A program made the translations under genes and the position numbers. Of a stretch of 6,310 nt of DNA, positions 1-6,310 are shown in pieces. A model generated the notes under the pieces. It worked only from the letters and a program-made list of their open reading frames with translations. It was not told the DNA's origin and did no database searches. The stretch's first letter is position 1, and every line of letters begins with the position of its first letter. The stretch is from Lishizhenia sp. (GTDB taxonomy: Bacteria; Bacteroidota; Bacteroidia; Flavobacteriales_D; Crocinitomicaceae): contig SKHH01000081.1 of NCBI GenBank assembly GCA_007117055.1, positions 1-6,310 of the forward strand, in the 5' to 3' direction.

Positions 1-92
1 AAATTAGAGCTAACTCATTCTACCAAATTTAATTTCCTTATCAAATAATTTGTATCATTGTTGAATAGTTTATTATGTAGGTGTATATAAAC

Positions 93-119
93 ATGATAAA
101 AAACAGGTAATATTATCAT
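93..119. repeat. 7-bp inverted repeat upstream of the ABC operon
   Basis: ATGATAA (93-99) and its exact reverse complement TTATCAT (113-119) are separated by 13 bases and end 12 bases before the natA-like start codon. The half-sites are 20 bp centre to centre, about two helical turns, which would suit a dimeric regulator. Paired in RNA the stem would be weak (one G-C pair). There is no T-run, so it is not a terminator. In such AT-rich DNA a match of this length may also be chance. No clear TAnnTTTG promoter element was found in 1-131. Confidence 0.3.
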
Positions 120-131
120 CAAAGTAAAATT

Positions 132-893
132 ATGATTCAAGTACAAAACTTAACCAAAACGTTTCAACTTTCTAAAAAGCAACGAAAAGAGTTAAATACC
201 GAAGATAAAGAATCTACAGCTGTAAATAATATTAGTTTTCAGTGTAAACCTGGGCGTATCTTTTCGTTATTGGGTCCTAATGGCGCTGGAAAAACGACAA
301 CTTTACGTATGTTGGCAACGATACTGAAGCCTTCATCTGGGAGTATTTCAATAGCAGGAATTGATGTGTTACAAAATCCTGAGATGGCTCGTGCCAAAAT
401 TGGTTTTTTGACGGGTTCAACGGGTTTGTATGAGCGATTGACTCCAAATGAATTGATTGCTTATTTTGCTCAGTTATATAAGGTTTCAAAAGATGATTTA
501 GAATCACGAAAAAATCGTTTGTATGAATTACTCGGAATGCACGATTTTCAGCATAAACGAATAGGGAAGTTGAGCACAGGAATGCGCCAAAAAGTGTCAA
601 TTTGCAGAACAATGATTCACGATCCAGAAGTGGTTGTTTTTGATGAACCTACAAGTGGTCTCGATGTGATTGCAGCAGAAAGTATTATTCAATTGATTGC
701 AGATTGTAAAAAAGAAGGAAAGACGGTTATTTTTTCGTCTCATATTATGAGTGAAGTTGATTTGCTTTGCGATGATCTTGCAATCATCCATAAGGGAAAT
801 ATCTTGTTCTCTGGAACGATGGAAGACTTTCGTACGAATATGAAATCAGAAAATATTACTGCTGAATTTATTCGAATTGTAAACCAAAAATAA
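132..893 (+). CDS. natA: NatA-like ABC transporter ATP-binding protein
   Basis: Cytoplasmic ATPase subunit (253 aa) of an ABC-2 type exporter, expected to dimerise and drive the membrane protein encoded next. Visible motifs: Walker A GPNGAGKT (48-55), signature LSTGMRQ (147-153, a variant of LSGGQ), Walker B VVVFDEP (167-173) with catalytic Glu172, D-loop SGLD (175-178) and switch His204. The Q-loop position reads GFLTGSTGLYERLT (91-104) and has no glutamine, which I recall as usual for NatA-like ATPases. A charged insertion (about residues 12-29) separates the first two strands of the nucleotide-binding domain. Length is normal for a single-domain ABC ATPase. The next gene starts 5 bp downstream, so the two are surely co-transcribed. 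The founding NatAB of Bacillus extrudes Na+, but substrates vary across the family and cannot be read from this sequence. The gene symbol means NatA-like, not proven sodium export. Confidence 0.9.
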   Translation: MIQVQNLTKTFQLSKKQRKELNTEDKESTAVNNISFQCKPGRIFSLLGPNGAGKTTTLRMLATILKPSSGSISIAGIDVLQNPEMARAKIGFLTGSTGLYERLTPNELIAYFAQLYKVSKDDLESRKNRLYELLGMHDFQHKRIGKLSTGMRQKVSICRTMIHDPEVVVFDEPTSGLDVIAAESIIQLIADCKKEGKTVIFSSHIMSEVDLLCDDLAIIHKGNILFSGTMEDFRTNMKSENITAEFIRIVNQK

Positions 894-898
894 TAACC

Positions 899-2089
899 AT
901 GATTTTCACCATTTTTAAAAAAGAATTAAAAGAAACGTTACGCGATAGAAGGTCGTTAATTGCGATGTTGGTCGTTCCAATATTAGTGTTCCCCTTAATA
1001 CTTGGTATTATGACTACTGCAACGAAAAGTTTTGAAACTTCTGAGTTTAATAAAAACAAAGTTTTCGCTGTTGTAGGGGATTCAACTAGTTTGTTTGCTC
1101 AAATCTTACAACAATTACCACCAGAAGGAGGAGAACGAAAGTTTGTTTTTCAATCAGATACTGTTGGTTTGCACAATCAAATTAAGAGCGAAGAAGTGGA
1201 TTATGCGTTTATAGTGCCTGAAAACTTTAACGATAGGGAAGATGCGAATGAACAAAATACGGTTTCAGTATTGTTTCTTGGGACTTCAATTGGTAACCAA
1301 CAGCGTGTAGATGGTTATTTAGAATTCGTGAAAAGTCAACTTCGTGTAAATCGTTTGGCAAAAAAATCAATCGATCCTTTGATATTAGATCCGATCGATG
1401 TCAAGTATGAAAATCTTTCGACTGAAAAAGAAATGTTCGGCAAAATTGTCGGTGGGTTTTTACCCTACTTGTTTATAATCTTTGGTTTCATTGGTTGTAT
1501 GTACCCAGCGATTGATTTGTTTACAGGTGAAAAAGAAAGAAAAACCTTAGAAACTTTATTAACAGCTCCTGTTTCACGCTGGAAAATTTTGTTCGGTAAA
1601 ATGCTCGTGGTTGTTGCCTCTGGAATTGCCGCAGCGACTTTTGCCTTAGTTGGATTATATTTAGCTTTAGAAGTATTTCAATTTATAGACGACCCTAAAT
1701 TACTAGAAATGATTCGCAGTATTTTAAGTATGAATTTTATTTTAATGCTTTATGCGCTCCTCATTCCACTTACCGTATTTTTTGCTGGAGTTATGATACC
1801 CGTTACAGTTGGCGCCAAGTCTTTTAAAGAAGCGCAAAGTGTTTTAACCCCCGTAAATTTCATGGTGATTCTTCCTGCATTGATTGGTTTTATACCCGGA
1901 ATCGAATTAAATGTGTATACTGCACTTATTCCTATTGTAAATATAGTGTTAGCGACAAAAGAGTTAGTAGCCGAATCATTGGACTTTTGGTTGCTGATTT
2001 TGAGTTTCTTGGTGATGGTCACGTTTGCTACACTTTCTGTAATTGTATCTTATAAGCGCTTTGGAAAAGAAAGTAATATTGTTTCTTAA
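899..2089 (+). CDS. natB: NatB-like ABC-2 exporter permease
   Basis: Membrane subunit (396 aa) paired with the ATPase immediately upstream. The N-terminus is a short amphipathic, charged segment (KKELKETLRDRRS, 7-19) followed by a first membrane helix at about 20-40. A large soluble domain, presumably extracytoplasmic, spans about 41-180. Further hydrophobic segments lie near 183-207, 233-258, 278-303, 320-334, 338-353 and 362-385. The cytoplasmic coupling motif typical of ABC-2 permeases, with GEKERKTLETLLTAPVSR at 210-227, follows the second helix, and a second conserved stretch, SFKEAQSVLTP, is at 308-318. This order, one helix then a large loop then a helix bundle, is that of the NatB/ABC-2 family. 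The ATG is 5 bp after the ATPase stop codon. The gene ends 66 bp before the first ATG of the next open frame. The exported substrate is unknown: sodium, drugs or other small molecules are all possible for this family. Confidence 0.87.
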   Translation: MIFTIFKKELKETLRDRRSLIAMLVVPILVFPLILGIMTTATKSFETSEFNKNKVFAVVGDSTSLFAQILQQLPPEGGERKFVFQSDTVGLHNQIKSEEVDYAFIVPENFNDREDANEQNTVSVLFLGTSIGNQQRVDGYLEFVKSQLRVNRLAKKSIDPLILDPIDVKYENLSTEKEMFGKIVGGFLPYLFIIFGFIGCMYPAIDLFTGEKERKTLETLLTAPVSRWKILFGKMLVVVASGIAAATFALVGLYLALEVFQFIDDPKLLEMIRSILSMNFILMLYALLIPLTVFFAGVMIPVTVGAKSFKEAQSVLTPVNFMVILPALIGFIPGIELNVYTALIPIVNIVLATKELVAESLDFWLLILSFLVMVTFATLSVIVSYKRFGKESNIVS

Positions 2090-2137
2090 TAATTCCTTAC
2101 GTTGTGATAAACGGAAATGATATTACGAAGAAATCCT

Positions 2138-2145
2138 TATATTTG
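2138..2145 (+). promoter_or_regulatory. Bacteroidota-type -7 promoter element for the ilvE operon
   Basis: TATATTTG matches the TAnnTTTG -7 consensus of Bacteroidota primary sigma factors exactly and is followed by CACC. It lies in the only sizeable gap between the ABC operon and the ilvE run. No clean TTG -33 element sits at the expected distance; the nearest TTG (2102-2104) is too far upstream. Transcription would begin at about 2151-2153. That is too close to the ATG at 2156 for a normal leader and supports initiation further downstream. Confidence 0.62.
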
Positions 2146-2176
2146 CACCACTTAAATGAGGGATATGATTGATACA

Positions 2177-3244
2177 ATGAAGAATATTAAGGTTACAAAA
2201 ACAGAGCAATCAAAGTGGGATAGTGTAGATTGGGAGAACCTTCCTTTTGGTAGAGTTTTCTCTGACCACATGTTGGTTATGGATTACATAGATGGTGAGT
2301 GGAAAACACCTGAAATTGTACCTTTTTCTGATTTGAAATTGCACCCTGCCACATCTGCTATTCATTATGGTCAAAGTATTTTTGAAGGATTGAAAGCTTA
2401 CAGAAATACACATGGTGAGGTGGTTATTTTTCGTCCAGATATGAACGCCAAACGATTTAGAGCTTCTTGTAAGCGTATGTGTATGGCTGAACTTCCTGAA
2501 GAATTGTTTCTAAAGTGCGTTGAGGCAACAGTTAATGTAGATTCAAAATGGATTCCAAATAAAGAGGGGTATTCGCTATATATTCGTCCGTTTTTGTTTG
2601 CTACTGATGATTATATTGGTATAAAACCTTCTGATAATTATAAGTTTATGATTTTTACTTGCCCTGTGGGAGCTTATTACTCAGAGCCGCTAAAAGTGAA
2701 AATCGAAGAGTATTATACCCGTGCTGCAGCTGGTGGTGTAGGTAGAGCTAAAACTGCGGGTAATTACGCAGCCTCTTTATATCCTGCTAAGTTAGGAAAA
2801 GAAGAAGGCTATCATCAATTGGTTTGGACAGATGCGAAAGAGCACAAATACATCGAAGAATCAGGTACAATGAACATTATGTTTGTCAAAGATGGTGTGT
2901 TGATTACTCCAGCGGAAGATGCTGATACGATTTTACCAGGTATCACTAAACGAAGTGTGATTGAATTAGCACAAGATTGGGGAATGAAAGTACAAGAAAG
3001 ACAAATTGAAGTAAAAGAAATTATTGAAGGAGTTGCAAACGGTAGTATCACAGAGGCTTTTGGCGCTGGTACTGCGGCTACTATTGCTCCGATCAAAATA
3101 ATCGGTTACAAGGGTACAGATTACGAATTACCTGCAGTAGAAAGACGCGAATTTTCGAATAAAGTCTATAAATACTTGGATGATATCAAATTAGGAAAAG
3201 TGGAAGATAAATTTAATTGGATTTTCAACGTATCCGAAAAATAA
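2177..3244 (+). CDS. ilvE: Branched-chain amino acid aminotransferase
   Basis: Fold-type IV PLP enzyme that interconverts Leu, Ile and Val with their 2-oxo acids, using glutamate/2-oxoglutarate; it performs the last step of branched-chain synthesis or the first of breakdown, in the cytoplasm. Numbered from this start, landmarks are HYGQSIFEGLKAY (63-75), YIRPFLF (135-141), the PLP Schiff-base lysine Lys192 in GRAKTAGNYA, EESGTMN (227-233), LPGITKRS (253-260) and GAGTAATI (296-303). The 355 aa length and the EESGTMN/GNY pattern fit the larger, eukaryote-like BCAT subfamily. The frame is open from an ATG at 2156 (adds MRDMIDT) with another ATG at 2165. I chose 2177 because the promoter element at 2138-2145 leaves almost no leader for 2156 and because MKNIKVTKTEQSK resembles the usual start of these enzymes. 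It is the first gene of a close-packed run with the rhodanese 9 bp downstream. Function is near certain, the exact start less so. Confidence 0.9.
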   Translation: MKNIKVTKTEQSKWDSVDWENLPFGRVFSDHMLVMDYIDGEWKTPEIVPFSDLKLHPATSAIHYGQSIFEGLKAYRNTHGEVVIFRPDMNAKRFRASCKRMCMAELPEELFLKCVEATVNVDSKWIPNKEGYSLYIRPFLFATDDYIGIKPSDNYKFMIFTCPVGAYYSEPLKVKIEEYYTRAAAGGVGRAKTAGNYAASLYPAKLGKEEGYHQLVWTDAKEHKYIEESGTMNIMFVKDGVLITPAEDADTILPGITKRSVIELAQDWGMKVQERQIEVKEIIEGVANGSITEAFGAGTAATIAPIKIIGYKGTDYELPAVERREFSNKVYKYLDDIKLGKVEDKFNWIFNVSEK

Positions 3245-3253
3245 TTCACCATT

Positions 3254-3577
3254 ATGGAGTGGGTGAGTCCATCTGATTTTATTGCACATTATTCTTCTAA
3301 CGACAAAACGCAGTTAATAGATGTTCGTGAATCGTATGAGTTTAATGTAAATCATATTACTGGTGCTCTCAATATTCCAATGGGAAGTATTCTGAACTGT
3401 ATTGAGTTAATCAATGAACTGTGTCCTGTTTACGTTATTTGCCAAAGTGGAAAAAGGGCAGCAGCAGTTTCTAATTTATTGTATGTTGAACACGGTTTTA
3501 AGAAAGTTTATATCGTAGAGGGAGGAATGGATGCCTTATTTGAATTTTCGAATGTTTCTTCCATTTTATCAAATTAA
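3254..3577 (+). CDS. Single-domain rhodanese-like protein
   Basis: Small cytoplasmic protein (107 aa) consisting of one rhodanese domain with no signal peptide. Visible landmarks are the strand and loop LIDVRESYEF (21-30), HITGALNIPMG (34-44), the active-site loop CQSGKRA with Cys63 at its start (63-69), and the closing VEGGMDAL (88-95). The six-residue CxxGxR loop with its catalytic cysteine is intact, so it could carry a persulfide and act as a sulfurtransferase, as GlpE-like proteins do. The physiological donor and acceptor cannot be told. Spacing of 9 bp to ilvE and 6 bp to the DUF368 gene places it inside one transcript with them. It contains two further cysteines (49 and 57) besides the active-site one. 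The family is clear; the cellular role is not. Confidence 0.88.
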   Translation: MEWVSPSDFIAHYSSNDKTQLIDVRESYEFNVNHITGALNIPMGSILNCIELINELCPVYVICQSGKRAAAVSNLLYVEHGFKKVYIVEGGMDALFEFSNVSSILSN

Positions 3578-3583
3578 TAAGTA

Positions 3584-4513
3584 ATGCAAAAATCATCATC
3601 GCATCATCTAGGGATTTTTTTTCGTGGAATAGCTATGGGAGCCGCTGATGTTGTTCCTGGTGTTTCTGGAGGAACAATCGCTTTTATTACAGGGATTTAT
3701 GAAGAGTTGATTTCAAGTTTAAGTAATTTGAACCTGAAAGCAGTATTGATCTTAAAGAATAATGGACTTAAAACTTTCTGGAAACACATTAATGGCAATT
3801 TCTTTTTAGCACTTTTCTTGGGAATCGCAGTGAGTATTTTTTCATTGGCTAAAATGGTAACCTATTTACTTGATACGTATCCTATTTTATTGTGGTCTTT
3901 CTTTTTTGGCTTGGTATTATCAAGCGGAATAATGGTCGTGAAAACTGTGAAACAATGGAATGTGATTACGGTTTTCAATTTAGTGCTTGGTATCGCATTA
4001 GCTGCTTTTGTTTCGTCTACGCAAATGGTGGGTAGTGGTGATTCTTTGCCTTACATATTTCTTAGCGGGGCAATTGCAATATGCGCTATGATTCTTCCAG
4101 GTATCAGTGGTGCATTTATTTTAGTATTGCTTGGAAGTTACGCTACAGTAATGAATGGTATCAAAGAATTCAACATTACATTGATTGTCGTTTTTATGTT
4201 AGGTTGTGTAACAGGTCTTCTGAGTTTTAGTAAATTATTAAAATATCTTTTTCAACACTATAAAGAAGCTGTTCTGGCATTACTCTCTGGATTTTTATTT
4301 GGTTCATTAGTGAAAGTTTGGCCTTGGAAAGAAAATGTAGGAGACGAACCTATTGTTGTACATTCTAGTGGGAAAGAAGATTTTTTACAACAAAACGTGT
4401 TGCCAACAGCTATCGATAACAACCATCTGCTTTTAGCAATTGTGTTATTTGTAGTTGGTTTTTCACTAATTTACATTCTATCAAAGCGTTCTCCGAAATC
4501 GTTAAATGAGTAA
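3584..4513 (+). CDS. popT: DUF368 family polyprenyl-phosphate transporter (PopT-like)
   Basis: Polytopic inner-membrane protein (309 aa) of the DUF368 family. Members of this family, called PopT, were reported in 2022 to return undecaprenyl phosphate from the outer to the inner leaflet, recycling the lipid carrier for peptidoglycan and other envelope polymers. The family hallmark is visible twice, as an internal repeat: GAADVVPGVSGGTIAFITG (19-37) and AMILPGISGAFILVLLGSY (168-186). Each is a Pro-Gly-x-Ser-Gly re-entrant-type motif followed by a hydrophobic segment, consistent with two structurally related halves. Other hydrophobic segments lie near 72-95, 101-118, 127-145, 198-216, 228-245 and 281-299. 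A hydrophilic loop (about 247-280) precedes the last helix. The gene starts 6 bp after the rhodanese and ends 2 bp before aroE. Family assignment is strong; the transport role is inferred from the family, and the symbol is given in that sense. Confidence 0.88.
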   Translation: MQKSSSHHLGIFFRGIAMGAADVVPGVSGGTIAFITGIYEELISSLSNLNLKAVLILKNNGLKTFWKHINGNFFLALFLGIAVSIFSLAKMVTYLLDTYPILLWSFFFGLVLSSGIMVVKTVKQWNVITVFNLVLGIALAAFVSSTQMVGSGDSLPYIFLSGAIAICAMILPGISGAFILVLLGSYATVMNGIKEFNITLIVVFMLGCVTGLLSFSKLLKYLFQHYKEAVLALLSGFLFGSLVKVWPWKENVGDEPIVVHSSGKEDFLQQNVLPTAIDNNHLLLAIVLFVVGFSLIYILSKRSPKSLNE

Positions 4514-4515
4514 TT

Positions 4516-5271
4516 ATGTCGACTACCAACATTTATGGACTCATAGGTAAAACTTTGGCGCATTCTTTTTCACAGCGCTTCTTTAAAGAGAAATTTAAAC
4601 AGGAAGAGATTCATGCGCGATATGAAAATTTTGAATTAGAAAATATTGAAGAAGTTCAATTTCTTTTAAAGCGTAGAGATATTCGAGGGCTCAATGTGAC
4701 TATACCGTACAAAGAAAGTGTGATGAATTATTTGGATGAAATTAGTTCAGAAGCACAAGCTATCGGTGCTGTAAACACCATTGTTTTTAATGACGGTAAA
4801 ACAGTAGGGCACAATACTGATACCTATGGATTTAGACAATCCATTAAACCTTTTCTTCGAAACGTGCATGACCGAGCGATAATATTAGGCACGGGTGGAG
4901 CAGCTAAAGCAATTGCCTATGTGTTGGAAAACATTGGTGTTGAAGTCATTTATTTATCGCGCGCTCCAAAAAGTGAACAAGAGTTTTCGTACACCGAAGC
5001 AAATGAGTTCATGATAAACTCACGTAAATTGATTGTGAATTGTACTCCCATTGGAACTTTCCCAAATGTGGATGATGTTCCACCTATTCCACTAAATAGC
5101 TTTACACAAGATCATTTGGTGATTGATTTAATTTACAACCCAGAAAAAACGAGGCTGTTAAAACACGCTGAGAAATCGGGTACGGATATTTTAAATGGTT
5201 ACTCCATGCTTAAGCACCAAGCCTTGAAATCATGGGAACTCTGGAATAATAATAATTCGCTACTCTCTTAG
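4516..5271 (+). CDS. aroE: Shikimate dehydrogenase (NADP+)
   Basis: Catalyses the NADPH-dependent reduction of 3-dehydroshikimate to shikimate in the chorismate pathway to aromatic amino acids, in the cytoplasm. The 251 aa contain the substrate-binding half first: HSFSQ (16-20) with the two shikimate-contacting serines 17 and 19, NVTIPYKE (60-67) with catalytic Lys66, GAVNTI (84-89) and HNTDTYGF (99-106) with catalytic Asp102. The nucleotide-binding half follows: glycine-rich LGTGGAAKA (124-132), Arg149 in LSRA where the 2'-phosphate of NADP is normally bound, NCTPIG (175-180), and GYSMLKHQALKSWELW (228-243) with the conserved Gln235. It is slightly shorter than the E. coli enzyme (272 aa), and the carboxy end is a low-complexity NNNNSLLS tail. 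The start codon lies 2 bp after the popT stop, so translation is probably coupled. All catalytic residues are present, so it should be active. Confidence 0.95.
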   Translation: MSTTNIYGLIGKTLAHSFSQRFFKEKFKQEEIHARYENFELENIEEVQFLLKRRDIRGLNVTIPYKESVMNYLDEISSEAQAIGAVNTIVFNDGKTVGHNTDTYGFRQSIKPFLRNVHDRAIILGTGGAAKAIAYVLENIGVEVIYLSRAPKSEQEFSYTEANEFMINSRKLIVNCTPIGTFPNVDDVPPIPLNSFTQDHLVIDLIYNPEKTRLLKHAEKSGTDILNGYSMLKHQALKSWELWNNNNSLLS

Positions 5272-5323
5272 ATTTCTAAAACTCGTATTATTTGCGTTTA
5301 AAAAATGGTCAGTTTTTTGTATC

Positions 5324-5331
5324 TATTTTCG
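5324..5331 (+). promoter_or_regulatory. Possible -7 promoter element for the OmpA-family gene
   Basis: TATTTTCG followed by CAC differs from the TAnnTTTG consensus at one position (C for T). It lies 21 bp before the ATG at 5353 and would start transcription near 5337. No well-spaced TTG -33 element is seen; the nearest TTG (5292-5294) is too far upstream. It sits inside the longer open frame that begins at 5305, so if real it argues against that earlier start. Confidence 0.4.
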
Positions 5332-5352
5332 CACACAAGCGTAGATAGTAGC

Positions 5353-6216
5353 ATGTTTAAGCACTTTTTTATATATATCGTTGCTTTTTTCTGCATTGTC
5401 TCCATGGGATTATCACAGGAACGATTACACGGAGAATGGAGAGGTCTACTCATTTCTTCGGGGCAAAATGCTGAAACTGCCGATGTCATTTATTTATCAC
5501 TGCCGAAAGGAGATGAGAAAGGTTTTTCACGGGTAGAAGTATTAAACACCAAAGAATTTGCTTATAAAGAGTTTACATTTGAGATAAAAAACAAAACCCT
5601 CTCCATTGAAGAAAAATACATTCGCTTGTCTTCTCATTCTCCAAGTGCGCCAAAATGTAAATTGAAGTACAGCTTAAAATACAACGATTCCACAATGTTC
5701 TTAGAGGGAGATTTCACAAGTTCAGATTGCCGAAATAAAATGGGAAAGGTAGTGCTTTACAGAACGGAGCATCCGATTTCTTCGGAGAAAGAACCCACAC
5801 TCACACATTATTGGAAGTATCATTTTGCACGAGCGTATGATAAGGGATATCCCTCTCCAGAGGTATTGGAAAGAGAAAGAAAGAATTTTGAATTCCAACC
5901 CATTTATTTCGACCACGACGAGTCAATTATTAAGGAAGAGTTTCATGGCTATTTGAATAAGTTAGCATGGATGTTAGATGCATTACCCGATCTACGTTTA
6001 AAAGTCATTGGTCACACCGACGCGGTTGGGACCGATCAATATAATATGGGGTTATCTGAACGTCGTGCAAAAGCCATAAAGGATTATTTTTTATCCCGAG
6101 GCATCGTCCAAGAAAAACTTGAAATTGATTTCAAAGGAAAGCGAATGCCCGTAGACACCAATAAAACTCAAGAAGGAAAACAACGAAACCGACGTGTAGA
6201 TTTTAAGTTTGTTTAG
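5353..6216 (+). CDS. Secreted protein with C-terminal OmpA-like peptidoglycan-binding domain
   Basis: With the start at 5353 the product has 287 aa and begins with a classic Sec signal peptide: a short Lys/His n-region (MFKHF), a hydrophobic core, and a likely cleavage after residue 22 (MGLSQ|ERLHG). The frame is also open from an ATG at 5305, but that would put 16 extra residues before the signal peptide and overlap a possible promoter. Residues about 23-140 form a strand-rich domain I do not recognise, starting LHGEWRGLL and containing two cysteines (102 and 126) that could form a disulfide. Residues about 180-287 are an OmpA-like domain: YFDHDESII (185-193), VIGHTDAVG (218-226) with Asp223, and LSERRAKAIKDYF (234-246) with Arg238; Asp and Arg at these places normally bind diaminopimelate of peptidoglycan. 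There is no lipobox cysteine after the signal peptide and no beta-barrel is evident, so a soluble, wall-attached periplasmic protein is most likely. It stands 81 bp after aroE, possibly as its own transcript. Confidence 0.85.
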   Translation: MFKHFFIYIVAFFCIVSMGLSQERLHGEWRGLLISSGQNAETADVIYLSLPKGDEKGFSRVEVLNTKEFAYKEFTFEIKNKTLSIEEKYIRLSSHSPSAPKCKLKYSLKYNDSTMFLEGDFTSSDCRNKMGKVVLYRTEHPISSEKEPTLTHYWKYHFARAYDKGYPSPEVLERERKNFEFQPIYFDHDESIIKEEFHGYLNKLAWMLDALPDLRLKVIGHTDAVGTDQYNMGLSERRAKAIKDYFLSRGIVQEKLEIDFKGKRMPVDTNKTQEGKQRNRRVDFKFV

Positions 6217-6281
6217 TAAATGAAGAACTGAATTGATGGAAGCGACTAACCAATAGCTTGACTAAAAACGTCCTCTGAAGA

Positions 6282-6310
6282 ATGGCACGATACTATCCAG
6301 ATTTTAAATC
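6282..6310 (+). other. Possible start of a further gene, cut by the window edge
   Basis: An ATG at 6282 opens a frame (MARYYPDFK) that has no stop before the window ends; an in-frame TGA lies directly upstream (6276-6278). A weak promoter-like pair, TTG at 6233-6235 and TAGCTTG at 6254-6260, precedes it but lacks one base of the -7 consensus. Nine codons are too few to recognise a family, so this is only a candidate. The rest of 6217-6281 holds no hairpin terminator that I can see. Confidence 0.15.

Noticed and set aside
277..612. Minus-strand open frame of 111 codons inside the NatA-like gene
   Set aside because: It lies wholly within a gene with all ABC motifs intact, its translation shows no recognisable domain, and nothing upstream looks like a promoter. 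It is an antisense shadow.
1750..2022. Minus-strand open frame of 90 codons inside the NatB-like gene
   Set aside because: It overlaps the conserved membrane region of the permease and has no recognisable protein features; it is a shadow of the real frame.
2093..2116. Possible hairpin between natB and ilvE (CGTT-N6-AACG with an outer TTC/GAA)
   Set aside because: The core stem is only 4 bp, the outer pairs need a 4-base bulge, and no T-run follows, so it does not support an intrinsic terminator.
2815..3096. Minus-strand open frame of 93 codons opposite ilvE
   Set aside because: It is the complement of strongly conserved aminotransferase motifs; its hydrophobic look follows from the opposite strand's composition.
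5278..5302. AAAC...GTTT pairing after aroE as a possible terminator
   Set aside because: Only four pairs of mostly A-T with a long loop and no T-tract; not distinguishable from chance.
6240..6265. GACTAA direct repeat (6244-6249 and 6260-6265) and AAGC/GCTT pairing after the OmpA-family gene
   Set aside because: Six-base and four-base matches are expected by chance in a stretch of this length, and no further structure supports them.
6246..6310. Possible C-terminal end of a convergent minus-strand gene entering from the right edge
   Set aside because: One reverse frame is open for about 20 codons before a stop at 6246-6248, but the residues show no recognisable family and the length is within chance expectation.

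Overview
The window is AT-rich and gene-dense, with every supported gene on the + strand. It looks like a chromosomal stretch from a member of the Bacteroidota, most likely a flavobacterium-like organism. The reasons are a TAnnTTTG-type -7 element (TATATTTG, 2138-2145), the lack of convincing Shine-Dalgarno sequences before start codons, and the sequence style of the proteins (NatA-like ATPase with an LSTGMRQ signature, large-type branched-chain aminotransferase, DUF368 protein, periplasmic OmpA-domain protein). This taxonomic call is inference; there is no rRNA or other marker gene in the window.

Layout: (1) 1-131 is a leader region with a 7-bp inverted repeat just upstream of the first gene. 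(2) 132-2089 is a two-gene ABC exporter operon of the NatA/NatB (ABC-2) type, with 5 bp between the genes. (3) 2090-2176 is an intergenic region with a good Bacteroidota-type -7 element. (4) 2177-5271 is a tightly packed four-gene run: branched-chain aminotransferase (ilvE), single-domain rhodanese, DUF368/PopT-family polyprenyl-phosphate transporter, and shikimate dehydrogenase (aroE). The gaps are 9, 6 and 2 bp, so one transcript is likely. (5) 5272-5352 is a short gap with a possible promoter. (6) 5353-6216 is a secreted protein with a C-terminal OmpA-like peptidoglycan-binding domain. (7) 6217-6310 is a tail without a recognisable gene, apart from a possible start codon at 6282 whose frame stays open to the window edge.

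Functionally this is mostly housekeeping. ilvE and aroE serve amino-acid metabolism (branched-chain and aromatic). The DUF368 protein belongs to a family that recycles the undecaprenyl-phosphate carrier for envelope polymers. The OmpA-domain protein probably sits in the periplasm bound to peptidoglycan, and the ABC pair exports an unidentified substrate. I see no mobile element, CRISPR array, RNA gene, pseudogene or clear intrinsic terminator, and no novel multi-gene system. The points most worth a second look are the uncharacterised N-terminal domain of the OmpA-family protein, two start-site corrections supported by promoter position and N-terminal sequence, the mixed ilvE-rhodanese-popT-aroE operon, and the inverted repeat before natA.
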